34,292 nucleotides of DNA. It comes from Anaerostipes sp. (lineage in GTDB: Bacteria; Bacillota; Clostridia; Lachnospirales; Lachnospiraceae). The notes beneath the pieces were generated by a model. It ran no database searches, had not been told where the DNA came from, and was given only the letters and a program-made list of their open reading frames with translations. Position 1 is the stretch's first letter; each line of letters starts with the position of its first letter. The translations under genes were made by a program, and so were the position numbers. Positions 23,662 through 32,038 of the stretch are shown here, in pieces. The DNA lies in contig NZ_JAGZSD010000028.1 of NCBI RefSeq assembly GCF_018381315.1, forward strand, positions 1 to 34,292, given 5' to 3'.

Positions 23662-24777
23662 ATGGGGAAAAAGAAAAGAGCAGCAGGATGTGTTTTATTT
23701 GCTGTCTTTATGATCATGGGAATCCGTTATATTGCCGGGCACCAGGATGTGATGTCCATCGCTGTCCAGAACTATTATCTAAAAGCGGTGAATGAGCTGG
23801 TCCCGTCCTATCACAGCAGCGGACAGCCGATTTACGGATCGGTGCTCAATAAGATCATAACGACTTACCGGAATGACATTGTCCCGTCAATCTGTTTCAG
23901 CGAAAACTATTCCCAGGTTAAAAGTTCTGATTTAGTGACAAATCAGTTTTATGATCTGGAAGAGAATGAACAGAGCGGAGTCCATGTAGAAGAGGTGCCG
24001 GTAAAAAAGACGGTATTTAACAGCAAAAAATGGAACAATCCGAATTATTTAAGAAAATATATTTATCAGGTAGACAGCACTACGATGGTAACAAACAGTG
24101 AGATTAACGGAAAGGTTCTTTTAAACAAGGACCTTTCCCTGAAAAAATCCAGGGAGCCGCAGATCTTAATATTTCATACTCATGGCAGCGAGGCGTACAG
24201 AGACAGCAGGAAAGGAGAAAAGTCAGACACTGTCATCGGAGCCGGAGATGTTCTGACAAAGCTCCTGGAAGATCAGTATGGGATCAAAGTAGTCCATGAC
24301 AGGGGAATCTATGATGTAAAGAACGGAAAAGAGGACCGGTCTAAAGCATATTATTATGCGGCTGCAGCCGTAGAAAAATATTTGAAGAAATATCCGAGCA
24401 TTCAGGTGGTGATTGATCTCCACCGGGACGGTGTGAAAGAGAGCACTAAACTTGTGACAAAACAAAACGGAGTGGAGATGGCTCAGTTTATGTTCTTTAA
24501 CGGCATCAGCCGTACTGCAAAAAACGGAGATATCAAATATCTGAAAAACCCGAACAAAAAAACAAATCTGGCATTCAGTCTTCAGCTTCAGGCAGAGGCA
24601 ATGAAGAAATATCCAGGTCTGACAAGAAAGATTTATATTAAGGGATACCGGTATAATCTGCATTACAGGGGCAGAAGTCTTCTGATTGAGCTGGGAGCAC
24701 AGAATAATACGGTGAAACAGGCCAAAAATGCGATGAAACCACTGGCAGAAATTTTAAATGATGTGTTGTTTCCGTAG
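23662..24777 (+). CDS. spoIIP: Stage II sporulation protein P, peptidoglycan amidase
   Basis: An N-acetylmuramoyl-L-alanine amidase that works with SpoIID (and SpoIIM) to thin the septal wall and drive engulfment. The 371-residue chain has an N-terminal membrane anchor (residues 7-24) and a catalytic domain with HTHGSE (172-177), DLHRDG (His254) and ELGAQNN (Glu343), the expected zinc and catalytic positions. ATG 23662 is the only in-frame start after the gpr stop, but its ribosome binding site is very weak, so translation probably depends on coupling to gpr. SpoIID is not in the window. Confidence 0.95.
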   Translation: MGKKKRAAGCVLFAVFMIMGIRYIAGHQDVMSIAVQNYYLKAVNELVPSYHSSGQPIYGSVLNKIITTYRNDIVPSICFSENYSQVKSSDLVTNQFYDLEENEQSGVHVEEVPVKKTVFNSKKWNNPNYLRKYIYQVDSTTMVTNSEINGKVLLNKDLSLKKSREPQILIFHTHGSEAYRDSRKGEKSDTVIGAGDVLTKLLEDQYGIKVVHDRGIYDVKNGKEDRSKAYYYAAAAVEKYLKKYPSIQVVIDLHRDGVKESTKLVTKQNGVEMAQFMFFNGISRTAKNGDIKYLKNPNKKTNLAFSLQLQAEAMKKYPGLTRKIYIKGYRYNLHYRGRSLLIELGAQNNTVKQAKNAMKPLAEILNDVLFP

Positions 24778-24783
24778 GGAATA

Positions 24784-24792
24784 TGATATAAT
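24784..24792 (+). promoter_or_regulatory. Extended -10 promoter of the beta-helix protein gene
   Basis: TGATATAAT at 24784-24792 is a perfect extended -10 (TGnTATAAT), 37 bases before the ATG. A -35 is not clear; TTGTTT at 24766 is 15 bases upstream. Confidence 0.5.
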
Positions 24793-24828
24793 ATAAAAAA
24801 TAATATCGTTAAAATAAGGGAGATACAT

Positions 24829-26058
24829 ATGAATAAAAAATGGATACAATTTGCAGCAGGGGCAGCACTTGTCACCGGGCTTCTGGCAGCTCCGGGACTG
24901 CCGGAATTTGCACAGCCGGTAAAGCAGGTCGAAGCAAAGGGCAAGACCTACACGATTACACCTAAGTCAAAGCCAAAAAAGAAAAATTATCTCAAATCCA
25001 ATAAGTATACCAAGTATACAAAAAATTATTATACATTGAGGGACCGGCTGGAATCTCTTGAAAAAAGCAAGGGCGGGACGATTATTTTCAAAAAGGGCAC
25101 TTATACATATACAAATGCGGTGTTTGTGCCGTCCAATGTAAAGATCATTTTCCGTGACGGGGTCGTGATTAAAAAAGGCTCCAAAACCGGAGCTAAAAGC
25201 CTGAAACCATCCACATCCATCTTTCAGCTTGTGAAGCCAAGCAAGAGCAAGAAAAAGAAAGTGTACGGCAAATATGACGGGACTAAGAATATCACATTTG
25301 AAGGGCAGGGCAATGTCACTGTAGATCTGAAGTATTTCAACAAGGGAATTGCCATTATAGCCGGCCATAATAAAAATATCAAAATCAACAATATCAAGTT
25401 CCGGAATATGAAGAACGGACATTTTATTGAGATGGATGCCAACGAGAATTCTTCTGTAACCAACTGCAGTTTTACCAACGCCAAGGGAGATATCGTAAAG
25501 GAGGCCATCAATCTGGATACTCCGGACAGAACTACAAAAGGATGGTCACAGCCGTGGAGCAAGTTTGATAAAACCCCGAATAAGAATGTGACCATTGACA
25601 AGTGCAGTTTCAATAACTTAGGGCGTTCAGTGGGTACCCACAAGTACAGCAGCGGCAAATACCACACCAATATTACGATCAGCAACTGTACGATAAAAGG
25701 GATGAAGAAGGATGCAATCCGTATGATGAACTGGAAATCTGCCAAGATCACCGGCAATGTCATTTCCGGAACGAAAAAGGGCAATTACCGTGCCATCCTT
25801 GGATCCGGTGTCTATTATCCAGTCATAAAAGATAACAAACTGATTAATTTTGACCGTGCCGTACAGTTTATGCCGTGGAAGAATTCAGGTCCGGGAAGCA
25901 GCTATAAAACAATCTATAATGAATTCTCTGATTACAGTTATCAATGTCTGAAACAGAACAAATGCTCCGGCGTACGGGAAAATTATGTACGGATTAATTG
26001 GAGATATAAAGATTTTGCAGAAAAACATTCTAAAACTATTTATTTAGAGACATATTAG
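24829..26058 (+). CDS. Secreted right-handed beta-helix (pectate lyase-like) protein
   Basis: A 409-residue protein with a signal peptide (core FAAGAALVTGLLAA, likely cut after QVEA near residue 36) and a very lysine-rich mature part. The motif GGTIIFKKGTYTYTNAVFVPSN followed by repeated NITISNCTIKGM and NVTIDKCSFNNL type rungs marks a parallel beta-helix as in pectate lyase-like or polygalacturonase-like proteins. I cannot point to catalytic residues, so it may be a polysaccharide lyase, hydrolase or binding protein. It has its own promoter and terminator and is inserted between spoIIP and lepA. ATG 24829 follows AGGGAGA. Confidence 0.82.
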   Translation: MNKKWIQFAAGAALVTGLLAAPGLPEFAQPVKQVEAKGKTYTITPKSKPKKKNYLKSNKYTKYTKNYYTLRDRLESLEKSKGGTIIFKKGTYTYTNAVFVPSNVKIIFRDGVVIKKGSKTGAKSLKPSTSIFQLVKPSKSKKKKVYGKYDGTKNITFEGQGNVTVDLKYFNKGIAIIAGHNKNIKINNIKFRNMKNGHFIEMDANENSSVTNCSFTNAKGDIVKEAINLDTPDRTTKGWSQPWSKFDKTPNKNVTIDKCSFNNLGRSVGTHKYSSGKYHTNITISNCTIKGMKKDAIRMMNWKSAKITGNVISGTKKGNYRAILGSGVYYPVIKDNKLINFDRAVQFMPWKNSGPGSSYKTIYNEFSDYSYQCLKQNKCSGVRENYVRINWRYKDFAEKHSKTIYLETY

Positions 26059-26069
26059 ATTTAGAAATG

Positions 26070-26103
26070 AAAAAGGTTGAAATGGACTTTCAGCCTTTTT
26101 TTT
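26070..26103 (+). terminator. Intrinsic terminator of the beta-helix gene
   Basis: AAAAAGGTTGAAA (26070-26082) pairs with TTTCAGCCTTTTT (26088-26100) with one G-U pair, a 5-base loop and a T run to 26103. Confidence 0.85.
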
Positions 26104-26111
26104 GCTATACT
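26083..26111 (+). promoter_or_regulatory. lepA promoter, overlapping the upstream terminator
   Basis: TATACT (26106-26111) has the extended TG one base before it, and TGGACT (26083-26088), 17 bases upstream, matches the -35 at four of six positions. The -35 lies in the loop of the preceding terminator. Confidence 0.5.
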
Positions 26112-26146
26112 GAATCGAATATCTTTATTTGTAACAGGAGGAAACT

Positions 26147-27958
26147 ATGACAGCCGATCAAAATAAAATACGCAATTTTTGTATTATTGCACATATAGAT
26201 CACGGTAAGTCCACGCTGGCGGACCGGATCATTCAAAAAACAGGAACCCTTACAGACCGGGAGATGCAGGAACAGGTGCTTGACAATATGGACCTGGAGC
26301 GGGAGAGGGGAATCACAATCAAGTCTCAGGCAGTCCGTATCGTCTATAAGGCAAAGGACGGGGAAGAGTATATTTTCAATCTGATCGATACACCGGGCCA
26401 TGTGGATTTTAATTATGAGGTTTCCAGAAGTCTGGCGGCCTGTGAAGGAGCGGTTCTTGTTGTGGATGCCGCACAGGGAATTGAAGCGCAGACTCTGGCA
26501 AATGTTTATCTGGCGCTGGATCATGACCTGGAGATTATGCCGGTCATTAATAAGATCGATCTTCCCAGCGCAGAGCCGGAGAGAGTAAAAACAGAGATTG
26601 AGGATGTGATTGGAATCGAAGCTTCCGATGCGCCTCTGATCTCAGCAAAAAACGGGATTAATATAGAAGATGTGCTGGAACAGATCGTAGCCAAGATTCC
26701 GGCGCCGTCCGGGGATCCGGAGGGACCGCTTCAGGGGCTGATTTTCGACAGTATTTATGATGCCTATAAGGGTGTAATTATTTTTGCAAGAATCAAAGAA
26801 GGAACAATCCGTCCGGGAACCAGAATGAAAATGATGGCATCAGGTGCAGTGGCAGAGGTAGTCGAAGTAGGCATTTTCGGAGCAGGACAGTATATTCCGG
26901 CAGAAGAACTCAGTGCCGGGATGGTAGGATATGTGACAGCAAGCTTAAAGAATGTCCATGACACCACAGTGGGGGATACGATCACCGATGCAGACAACCC
27001 TTGTGCTGAGCCTCTTCCGGGATATAAAAAAGTAAATCCGATGGTGTTCTGCGGGCTCTATCCAACAGACGGGGCCAAGTATCCGGATCTTCGGGATGCT
27101 CTGGAAAAGCTTCAGCTCAACGACGCCTCACTGCAGTTTGAGCCTGAGACATCGGTAGCTCTCGGATTTGGATTCCGATGCGGATTTTTAGGACTTCTGC
27201 ATTTGGAGATCATTCAGGAGCGTCTGGAAAGAGAGTACAATCTGGATCTTGTGACAACCGCGCCGGGCGTTGTATACCGTGTATACAAGACGGACGGCAC
27301 TATGATCGAACTGACGAATCCATCCAATCTTCCGGATCCGTCCCAGATTGATTATATGGAAGAGCCTATTGTGTCTGCAGAGATTATGGTGACATCTGAT
27401 TATGTTGGGGCTATTATGGGACTCTGCCAGGAGCGCAGAGGTGTGTATATCGGAATGGAATACATTGAGGAAGGACGCGCCGTTTTAAGGTATGAGCTAC
27501 CGCTCAATGAGATTATTTACGACTTCTTTGATGCCCTGAAATCACGTTCCAGAGGATATGCTTCGCTGGATTACGAAATGAAGGGATATCAGCAGTCAGA
27601 ACTGGTAAAACTGGATATCCTGATCAACAAAGAGGAAGTGGATGCACTGTCCTTTATTGTCCACGCGGAGACAGCCTATGAGCGGGGCAGGAAGATGTGC
27701 TCAAAACTGAAAGAGGAAATACCGAGACATCTGTTTGAAATTCCTATACAGGCGGCAGTGGGCAGCAAAATTATTTCCAGAGAGACGGTTAAAGCTATGA
27801 GAAAGGATGTCCTTGCCAAGTGCTACGGCGGAGACATCTCCAGAAAACGAAAGCTTTTGGAAAAACAGAAACAGGGTAAGAAGAGAATGCGCCAGGTTGG
27901 AAATGTAGAGATTCCGCAGGAAGCATTTATGAGCGTGCTGAAGTTAGATGAAGACTAG
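26147..27958 (+). CDS. lepA: Elongation factor 4 (LepA), GTPase
   Basis: A ribosome-binding GTPase related to EF-G, implicated in back-translocation and in ribosome assembly. The 603 residues have the GTP-binding motifs AHIDHGKST (15-23), DTPGHVDF and NKID, the EF-G-like domains, and the LepA-specific C terminus (KCYGGDISRKRKLLEKQK). ATG 26147 follows AGGAGG. The gene overlaps hemW by 11 bases, so the two are probably translated together, as in the lepA-hemW order of B. subtilis. Confidence 0.97.
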   Translation: MTADQNKIRNFCIIAHIDHGKSTLADRIIQKTGTLTDREMQEQVLDNMDLERERGITIKSQAVRIVYKAKDGEEYIFNLIDTPGHVDFNYEVSRSLAACEGAVLVVDAAQGIEAQTLANVYLALDHDLEIMPVINKIDLPSAEPERVKTEIEDVIGIEASDAPLISAKNGINIEDVLEQIVAKIPAPSGDPEGPLQGLIFDSIYDAYKGVIIFARIKEGTIRPGTRMKMMASGAVAEVVEVGIFGAGQYIPAEELSAGMVGYVTASLKNVHDTTVGDTITDADNPCAEPLPGYKKVNPMVFCGLYPTDGAKYPDLRDALEKLQLNDASLQFEPETSVALGFGFRCGFLGLLHLEIIQERLEREYNLDLVTTAPGVVYRVYKTDGTMIELTNPSNLPDPSQIDYMEEPIVSAEIMVTSDYVGAIMGLCQERRGVYIGMEYIEEGRAVLRYELPLNEIIYDFFDALKSRSRGYASLDYEMKGYQQSELVKLDILINKEEVDALSFIVHAETAYERGRKMCSKLKEEIPRHLFEIPIQAAVGSKIISRETVKAMRKDVLAKCYGGDISRKRKLLEKQKQGKKRMRQVGNVEIPQEAFMSVLKLDED

Positions 27959-29084
27959 AGAATTAGAACTGTATCTCCACATCCCATTCTGCAAAAGGAA
28001 ATGCAGTTACTGTGATTTTTGTTCTTTCCCTGCGGGGGACAGCCAGATCAGTACGTACATGAAAAAGCTGGAACAGGAAGTCAGTTACTGGGGAGAACGC
28101 CTTTCTGGCTGGACAGTGAGCACAGTATTTATCGGAGGGGGAACACCCTCCCTGATTCCGGCAGGACAGATCGAATCTCTGATGAGCACAGTCAGGGATT
28201 CTTTTTCCTGTGCCGAAAACTTAGAATGCAGCATAGAGGCCAACCCGGGCACGGTTACAAAAGAGAAGCTTGAGGTTTACCAGGAATCGGGCATTAACCG
28301 GATCAGTTTCGGTCTCCAGAGCACAAGAGAAGAAGAACTGAAAATTTTGGGAAGGATACACAGTTTTGAAGATTTTGTCTCGGGATATTATACGGCCAGG
28401 GAGTGCGGATTTAAAAATATCAATGTAGATCTTATGAGTGCAGTTCCCTGCCAGACTCTAAAAACCATGGAGCAGACCTTGATAAAAACCGCAGAGCTGA
28501 AACCGGAACATATTTCGGTCTACAGTCTGATTATAGAAGAGGGAACCCCTTTTTATGAAGACAAAGGGCTGGGCCGTCTGCTGCCCTCAGAGGATGAGGA
28601 TGCAGCCATGTATGAACTGACAGGTGAGCTTTTGGGCAGCTTTGGATATGAACGGTATGAGCTGTCCAATTATGCAAAGCCTGGCTTTGAATGCAGACAT
28701 AACTGCGGTTATTGGAACCAGACTCCGTATTTGGGCCTTGGACTTGCCGCATCCTCTTATTTTGAGGGAAAACGGTTTTCAAATCCATCCGGTATGGAGG
28801 AATATCTTTCAACTCAAAATCCGGGCAGATATTTTGCTGAGGAAAGAAGTCTCTCTGAAGAAGAGGAGATGGAAGAGTATATGTTTTTGGGGCTTCGGAT
28901 GACAAAGGGAATATCAAAAGCTGATTTCCTGCAGCGGTTCGGGAGAAGCATCCGGGAAGTGTATCAGAAACCGATTCGGGAACTTTCAGAAAAAGGACTG
29001 CTGAAACAGGATTCTGACAGGATTTGGATTCCAAAGCAGGCCCTGTTTCTTAGCAATCAGGTGATGGCAGAGTTTCTTTTATAA
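27948..29084 (+). CDS. hemW: Radical SAM heme chaperone HemW
   Basis: A radical SAM protein of 378 residues with the cluster motif HIPFCKRKCSYCDF (Cys15, Cys19, Cys22) and the IGGGTPSL segment for S-adenosylmethionine. HemW proteins look like coproporphyrinogen oxidase HemN but are shorter and carry heme to target proteins. The ending (LFLSNQVMAEFLL) is typical of HemW. It overlaps lepA by 11 bases. Its stop codon is shared with the opposite-strand subtilase stop within the palindrome TTATAA (29079-29084). Confidence 0.93.
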   Translation: MKTRELELYLHIPFCKRKCSYCDFCSFPAGDSQISTYMKKLEQEVSYWGERLSGWTVSTVFIGGGTPSLIPAGQIESLMSTVRDSFSCAENLECSIEANPGTVTKEKLEVYQESGINRISFGLQSTREEELKILGRIHSFEDFVSGYYTARECGFKNINVDLMSAVPCQTLKTMEQTLIKTAELKPEHISVYSLIIEEGTPFYEDKGLGRLLPSEDEDAAMYELTGELLGSFGYERYELSNYAKPGFECRHNCGYWNQTPYLGLGLAASSYFEGKRFSNPSGMEEYLSTQNPGRYFAEERSLSEEEEMEEYMFLGLRMTKGISKADFLQRFGRSIREVYQKPIRELSEKGLLKQDSDRIWIPKQALFLSNQVMAEFLL

Positions 29085-29957
29085 GTCCAGAAGTTTCTGA
29101 ACATTGATCTGTCCCCAGCCCTGGTGGTTTCTTGGGGTGGACAGCTTGTCACAATTATACCGCAGCTTCATTTTTACATCTTTGTTTGTATAATATGGAT
29201 ACCGTTCCAGAAGCAGGGCGACTGCTCCCGAAACTGCCGGAGTAGCCATAGATGTGCCGCTTTTTATACTGTATCCGCTGTTTAAGCCGCAGGAATAAAT
29301 ATTTGTTCCCGGAGCCACTACGTCCGGTTTCATGACACAGGAGGAAGTAGGCCCCCGGCTGGAATAATTCTTTGCAAAACGCTGGGAACCCATGGGGCGG
29401 ACTGCATCATCGCTGGAGCCTACAGTAATGATTTTACGGCTGTTTCCGGGAGCTGTAATCGAACTGTCACGGGGACCATTATTTCCGCTGGCGATACAGA
29501 CCACCAGCCCGTCATCCCAGAGCTGGTTTACCTGCTGCACGATAGCATTGGCGCCTTCATCGCTGCCGGAAGCGGGAGTGCCGATGGAGATATTAACGAT
29601 ACGAATGCCGTACTGTTTGTGAAAGTGATGGATCCAGGAAAGGCCATTTAAAAAGGTCCGCTGGTTTCCGTTTCCCAGAGCGTCCAGCACTTTGATGGAA
29701 ATAATATGTGATTTCGGTGCAATACCGAGATTTGCGGACGCCGCGATCCCGGTGATGTGGGTCCCGTGTCCATTGTCGTCATAGGGGGAGGTCCTGTGAT
29801 GGACATAATCTATAAATCCGGCGATCCGCTGATCAGCCGGATAAAATTCTTTATGGGGATAAATACCGGTATCCAGAAAGGCAATTCCGATTTTATTCCC
29901 GAAGAAGCCATGTTTGTGGGCGATATCTGCGTGAATCATCTGTGATATGAGCTTCAT
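29079..29957 (-). CDS. Subtilisin-like serine protease (S8), apparently intracellular
   Basis: A 292-residue protease with the complete triad: Asp29 in FLDTGIYPH, His64 in DNGHGTHITG and Ser236 in SGTSMATPAV, with the oxyanion Asn in ASGNNGP near 160. There is no signal peptide and almost no propeptide, since the catalytic Asp is at residue 29. This resembles the AprX or intracellular subtilisin groups, which trim cytoplasmic proteins. ATG 29957 follows AGGAGAC. It converges with hemW, sharing a 6-base overlap at the stop codons. In B. subtilis the hrcA heat-shock operon is found at this place. Confidence 0.92.
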   Translation of the reverse strand: MKLISQMIHADIAHKHGFFGNKIGIAFLDTGIYPHKEFYPADQRIAGFIDYVHHRTSPYDDNGHGTHITGIAASANLGIAPKSHIISIKVLDALGNGNQRTFLNGLSWIHHFHKQYGIRIVNISIGTPASGSDEGANAIVQQVNQLWDDGLVVCIASGNNGPRDSSITAPGNSRKIITVGSSDDAVRPMGSQRFAKNYSSRGPTSSCVMKPDVVAPGTNIYSCGLNSGYSIKSGTSMATPAVSGAVALLLERYPYYTNKDVKMKLRYNCDKLSTPRNHQGWGQINVQKLLDL

Positions 29958-30062
29958 AAATACTGTCTCCTAATATGTGTTATAGTATAGAATACGCTGG
30001 GACTGAAGAAAAGACATGAGTTTTTTCGGCTGCAAAACGGAACGATAGGAGGAATCTGCAAA

Positions 30063-30506
30063 GTGAAAATTTTTGAGATACAGGACAGAACAGAAATGCT
30101 CATAAATCAGCTGTATAAAATCTGGGAAAGATCGGTGAAAGCCACACATTTGTTTTTATCTGATCAAGAGATTGAAAAAATTGCGGAGTATGTTCCGACT
30201 GCAATAAGAGAAATACCCCACCTCATCATTGCTGAAGATGATGACCAGACCCCTGCCGCTTTTATGGGAATCGGCAGTAAAAAGCTGGAGATGCTTTTTA
30301 TTGATCCTGAAAAAAGAGGAACAGGATTGGGAAGAGAGCTTGTCCGTTTTGGGATAAGTGTTTTTTCTGTAAACGAATTGGGCGTAAATGAACAGAACCC
30401 ACATGCAAGAGGATTTTACGAGCATATGGGTTTTCAGGTTTATAAAAGAACAGATACAGATGAACAGGGCAATCCATATCCTATTTTGTATATGAGGCTG
30501 CCGTAA
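30063..30506 (+). CDS. GNAT-family N-acetyltransferase
   Basis: A 147-residue acetyl-CoA-dependent transferase. The acetyl-CoA loop is seen in MLFIDPEKRGTGLGRELV (motif A, Gln/Arg-x-x-Gly-x-Gly type), and motif B in NEQNPHARGFYEHMGFQVYKR. The order resembles the YjaB/PhnO-like small acetyltransferases; the substrate is unknown. Start GTG 30063 follows AGGAGG. It faces away from the subtilase and its stop touches the stop of the ABC permease on the other strand, with no base between. Confidence 0.88.
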   Translation: MKIFEIQDRTEMLINQLYKIWERSVKATHLFLSDQEIEKIAEYVPTAIREIPHLIIAEDDDQTPAAFMGIGSKKLEMLFIDPEKRGTGLGRELVRFGISVFSVNELGVNEQNPHARGFYEHMGFQVYKRTDTDEQGNPYPILYMRLP

Positions 30507-31250
30507 TCAGTCCCACTGAAAGAATTTCAGTGCGATGGCGGTGCAGACAGCAGCAGTGACGGCGACAGAGATGACAGGAATTATGACACTGCCGAGGTTC
30601 TCTCCTAAGGAAGCAGCTTTCAGTAGCTTAATTCCCTGCGTCAGCGGCAGAAAATCAGAGACCGTCTGCAAAGATTCAGGCATAATTTCATAAGGCAGTG
30701 TGGCGCCGGAAAAGATCAGCATGGGGAAGTACAGTATACTTGCAATAACACCGGCGATTTTTGCATTCGGTGCAGTTCCGCCCACCATGATGCCGATGCT
30801 GAACATTGACACAATCGTTAAAAGGTAGCAGCCGAAAAAGCCTGCAGGATTTCCGCGGAATTCATAACCAAAGAAAAAAACAGCCTCCAGATACAAAAGA
30901 AAAAGAGATGTAACCGAATATATGGCGTACACCGCAGTCTGTACGGATAACAGCATGACAGGACTGACCGGAGTGACTTGATAACGCTTCAAAATACCTT
31001 TGCTCCGGTAATCGGATATGACCAGAGGCAGTCCCATAACTCCTCCTGCACAGATTGATATTGTGGCGGCAGCCCCAAAAGACTGTTCAAAAAAGGTGTA
31101 TCCGGCTCCGTCCAATGCGGGTTTGTTTCCATAAATGATCCCCACGACTGCCAAAACAATCAGGGGAACACAAATCGCAAAGATAAACATATCCATACCG
31201 CGCAGGGATAATTTTAATTCTGTTTTCAGCATTGTCTTAAATGTTTTCAT
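30507..31250 (-). CDS. ABC-2 type transporter permease
   Basis: A 247-residue membrane protein with six hydrophobic segments (for example FIFAICVPLIVLAVVGIIYG, GFFGCYLLTIVSMFSIGIMV and ASILYFPMLIFSGATLPYEI), fitting ABC-2 exporters for drugs, antimicrobial peptides or lipids. Start ATG 31250 is preferred over the in-frame ATG 31286 because AGAGGAGG lies just before it and the longer version would overlap the ATPase gene. It follows the ATPase gene after 4 bases, so they form one unit. The transported compound is unknown. Confidence 0.9.
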   Translation of the reverse strand: MKTFKTMLKTELKLSLRGMDMFIFAICVPLIVLAVVGIIYGNKPALDGAGYTFFEQSFGAAATISICAGGVMGLPLVISDYRSKGILKRYQVTPVSPVMLLSVQTAVYAIYSVTSLFLLYLEAVFFFGYEFRGNPAGFFGCYLLTIVSMFSIGIMVGGTAPNAKIAGVIASILYFPMLIFSGATLPYEIMPESLQTVSDFLPLTQGIKLLKAASLGENLGSVIIPVISVAVTAAVCTAIALKFFQWD

Positions 31251-31254
31251 AGTT

Positions 31255-31968
31255 TTATTCCTCCTCTGTATACCATAGATAAGCATCTTCGAATGTTTCG
31301 CAGGGACTTGTACGGACCGCTTCGGAGACAGTACCGTAAAACACGGACCGCCCCTTTTTCAAAATGCAGATGCAGTCGCACAGGGTCTCTATTTCATCCA
31401 TAAAATGTGAAGTTAAGAATATCGTCAGGCCGTTTGTTTTGAGTACGGAGAGAATGTTCCAAACCTCACGCCGGGCTTTGGCATCAAGCCCGGTTGTCAG
31501 TTCATCTAAAAAGACGATTTCCGGATCAGGGATCAGCGCGAGTATGATGAACAGCCGCTGCCTTTCTCCGCCTGACAGGTCTTTGACCGGACTTTTTTGC
31601 TTATGGGAAATCCCGAATTTTGTGAGCAATTCCAAGGGGTTTTTGGGTTTGCTGTACAGAGATGCTGTGACTTCGCAAAGTTCCCTTACCGTGATATTTT
31701 CCTGATATTCTGTTTCCTGAAACTGCACCCCTATTCTTTCAAACAGCTGTCTGCGTTTTGACAGCGGATTGCTGCCTAAAATAGAAATATTTCCGCTGTC
31801 CGCTGATTTTGTTCCCAAGATGCATTCAATTGTGGTACTTTTTCCTGCACCATTAGCCCCGATTAGTCCGAAAACCACTCCGCGTCTGACCGACAGAGAG
31901 ACATTGTCAACCACAGGTATCCGGTTGTAAGACTTCCTCAAGTGTTCCACTTTCATAACATTTTGCAT
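31255..31968 (-). CDS. ABC transporter ATP-binding protein
   Basis: A 237-residue ATPase of the drug-exporter type. Walker A is GANGAGKST, the signature is LSGGERQR, Walker B is EIVFLDELTTGLDAKARR and the switch histidine is in LTSHFMDEIE. It should power the ABC-2 permease encoded downstream. ATG 31968 follows AAGGAGG. It sits directly after a palindromic site that could be a MerR-type promoter, and downstream of the tandem MerR gene, so a drug-responsive exporter is a reasonable inference. Confidence 0.95.
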   Translation of the reverse strand: MQNVMKVEHLRKSYNRIPVVDNVSLSVRRGVVFGLIGANGAGKSTTIECILGTKSADSGNISILGSNPLSKRRQLFERIGVQFQETEYQENITVRELCEVTASLYSKPKNPLELLTKFGISHKQKSPVKDLSGGERQRLFIILALIPDPEIVFLDELTTGLDAKARREVWNILSVLKTNGLTIFLTSHFMDEIETLCDCICILKKGRSVFYGTVSEAVRTSPCETFEDAYLWYTEEE

Positions 31969-31997
31969 GTTTCATACCTCCTTGTTTTGATAAAAAA

Positions 31998-32029
31998 AGA
32001 ATACCACCAACAGAAACATTGGTGGTAAA
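31998..32029 (-). promoter_or_regulatory. MerR-type promoter/operator of the ABC exporter (or MerR-gene terminator)
   Basis: On the minus strand TTTACC (32024-32029) and TATTCT (31998-32003) are spaced by 20 bases, the long spacer typical of MerR-controlled promoters. The spacer is largely filled by the palindrome TACCACCAA / TTGGTGGTA (32002-32010 and 32019-32027, perfect 9 bp). A T run follows on the minus strand, so the same palindrome could act as an intrinsic terminator for the MerR gene. Confidence 0.5.
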
Positions 32030-32038
32030 GTGGAAGGT

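Noticed and set aside
24766..24792. TTGTTT as -35 for the beta-helix gene
   Set aside because: The spacer to TATAAT is 15 bases, too short for a normal sigma-A promoter; the extended -10 alone is the better explanation.
25224..25784. 186-codon hydrophobic minus-strand frame opposite the beta-helix gene
   Set aside because: Its hydrophobic look arises from the complement of Lys/Asn-rich codons (AAA, AAT give TTT, ATT); not a real membrane protein.
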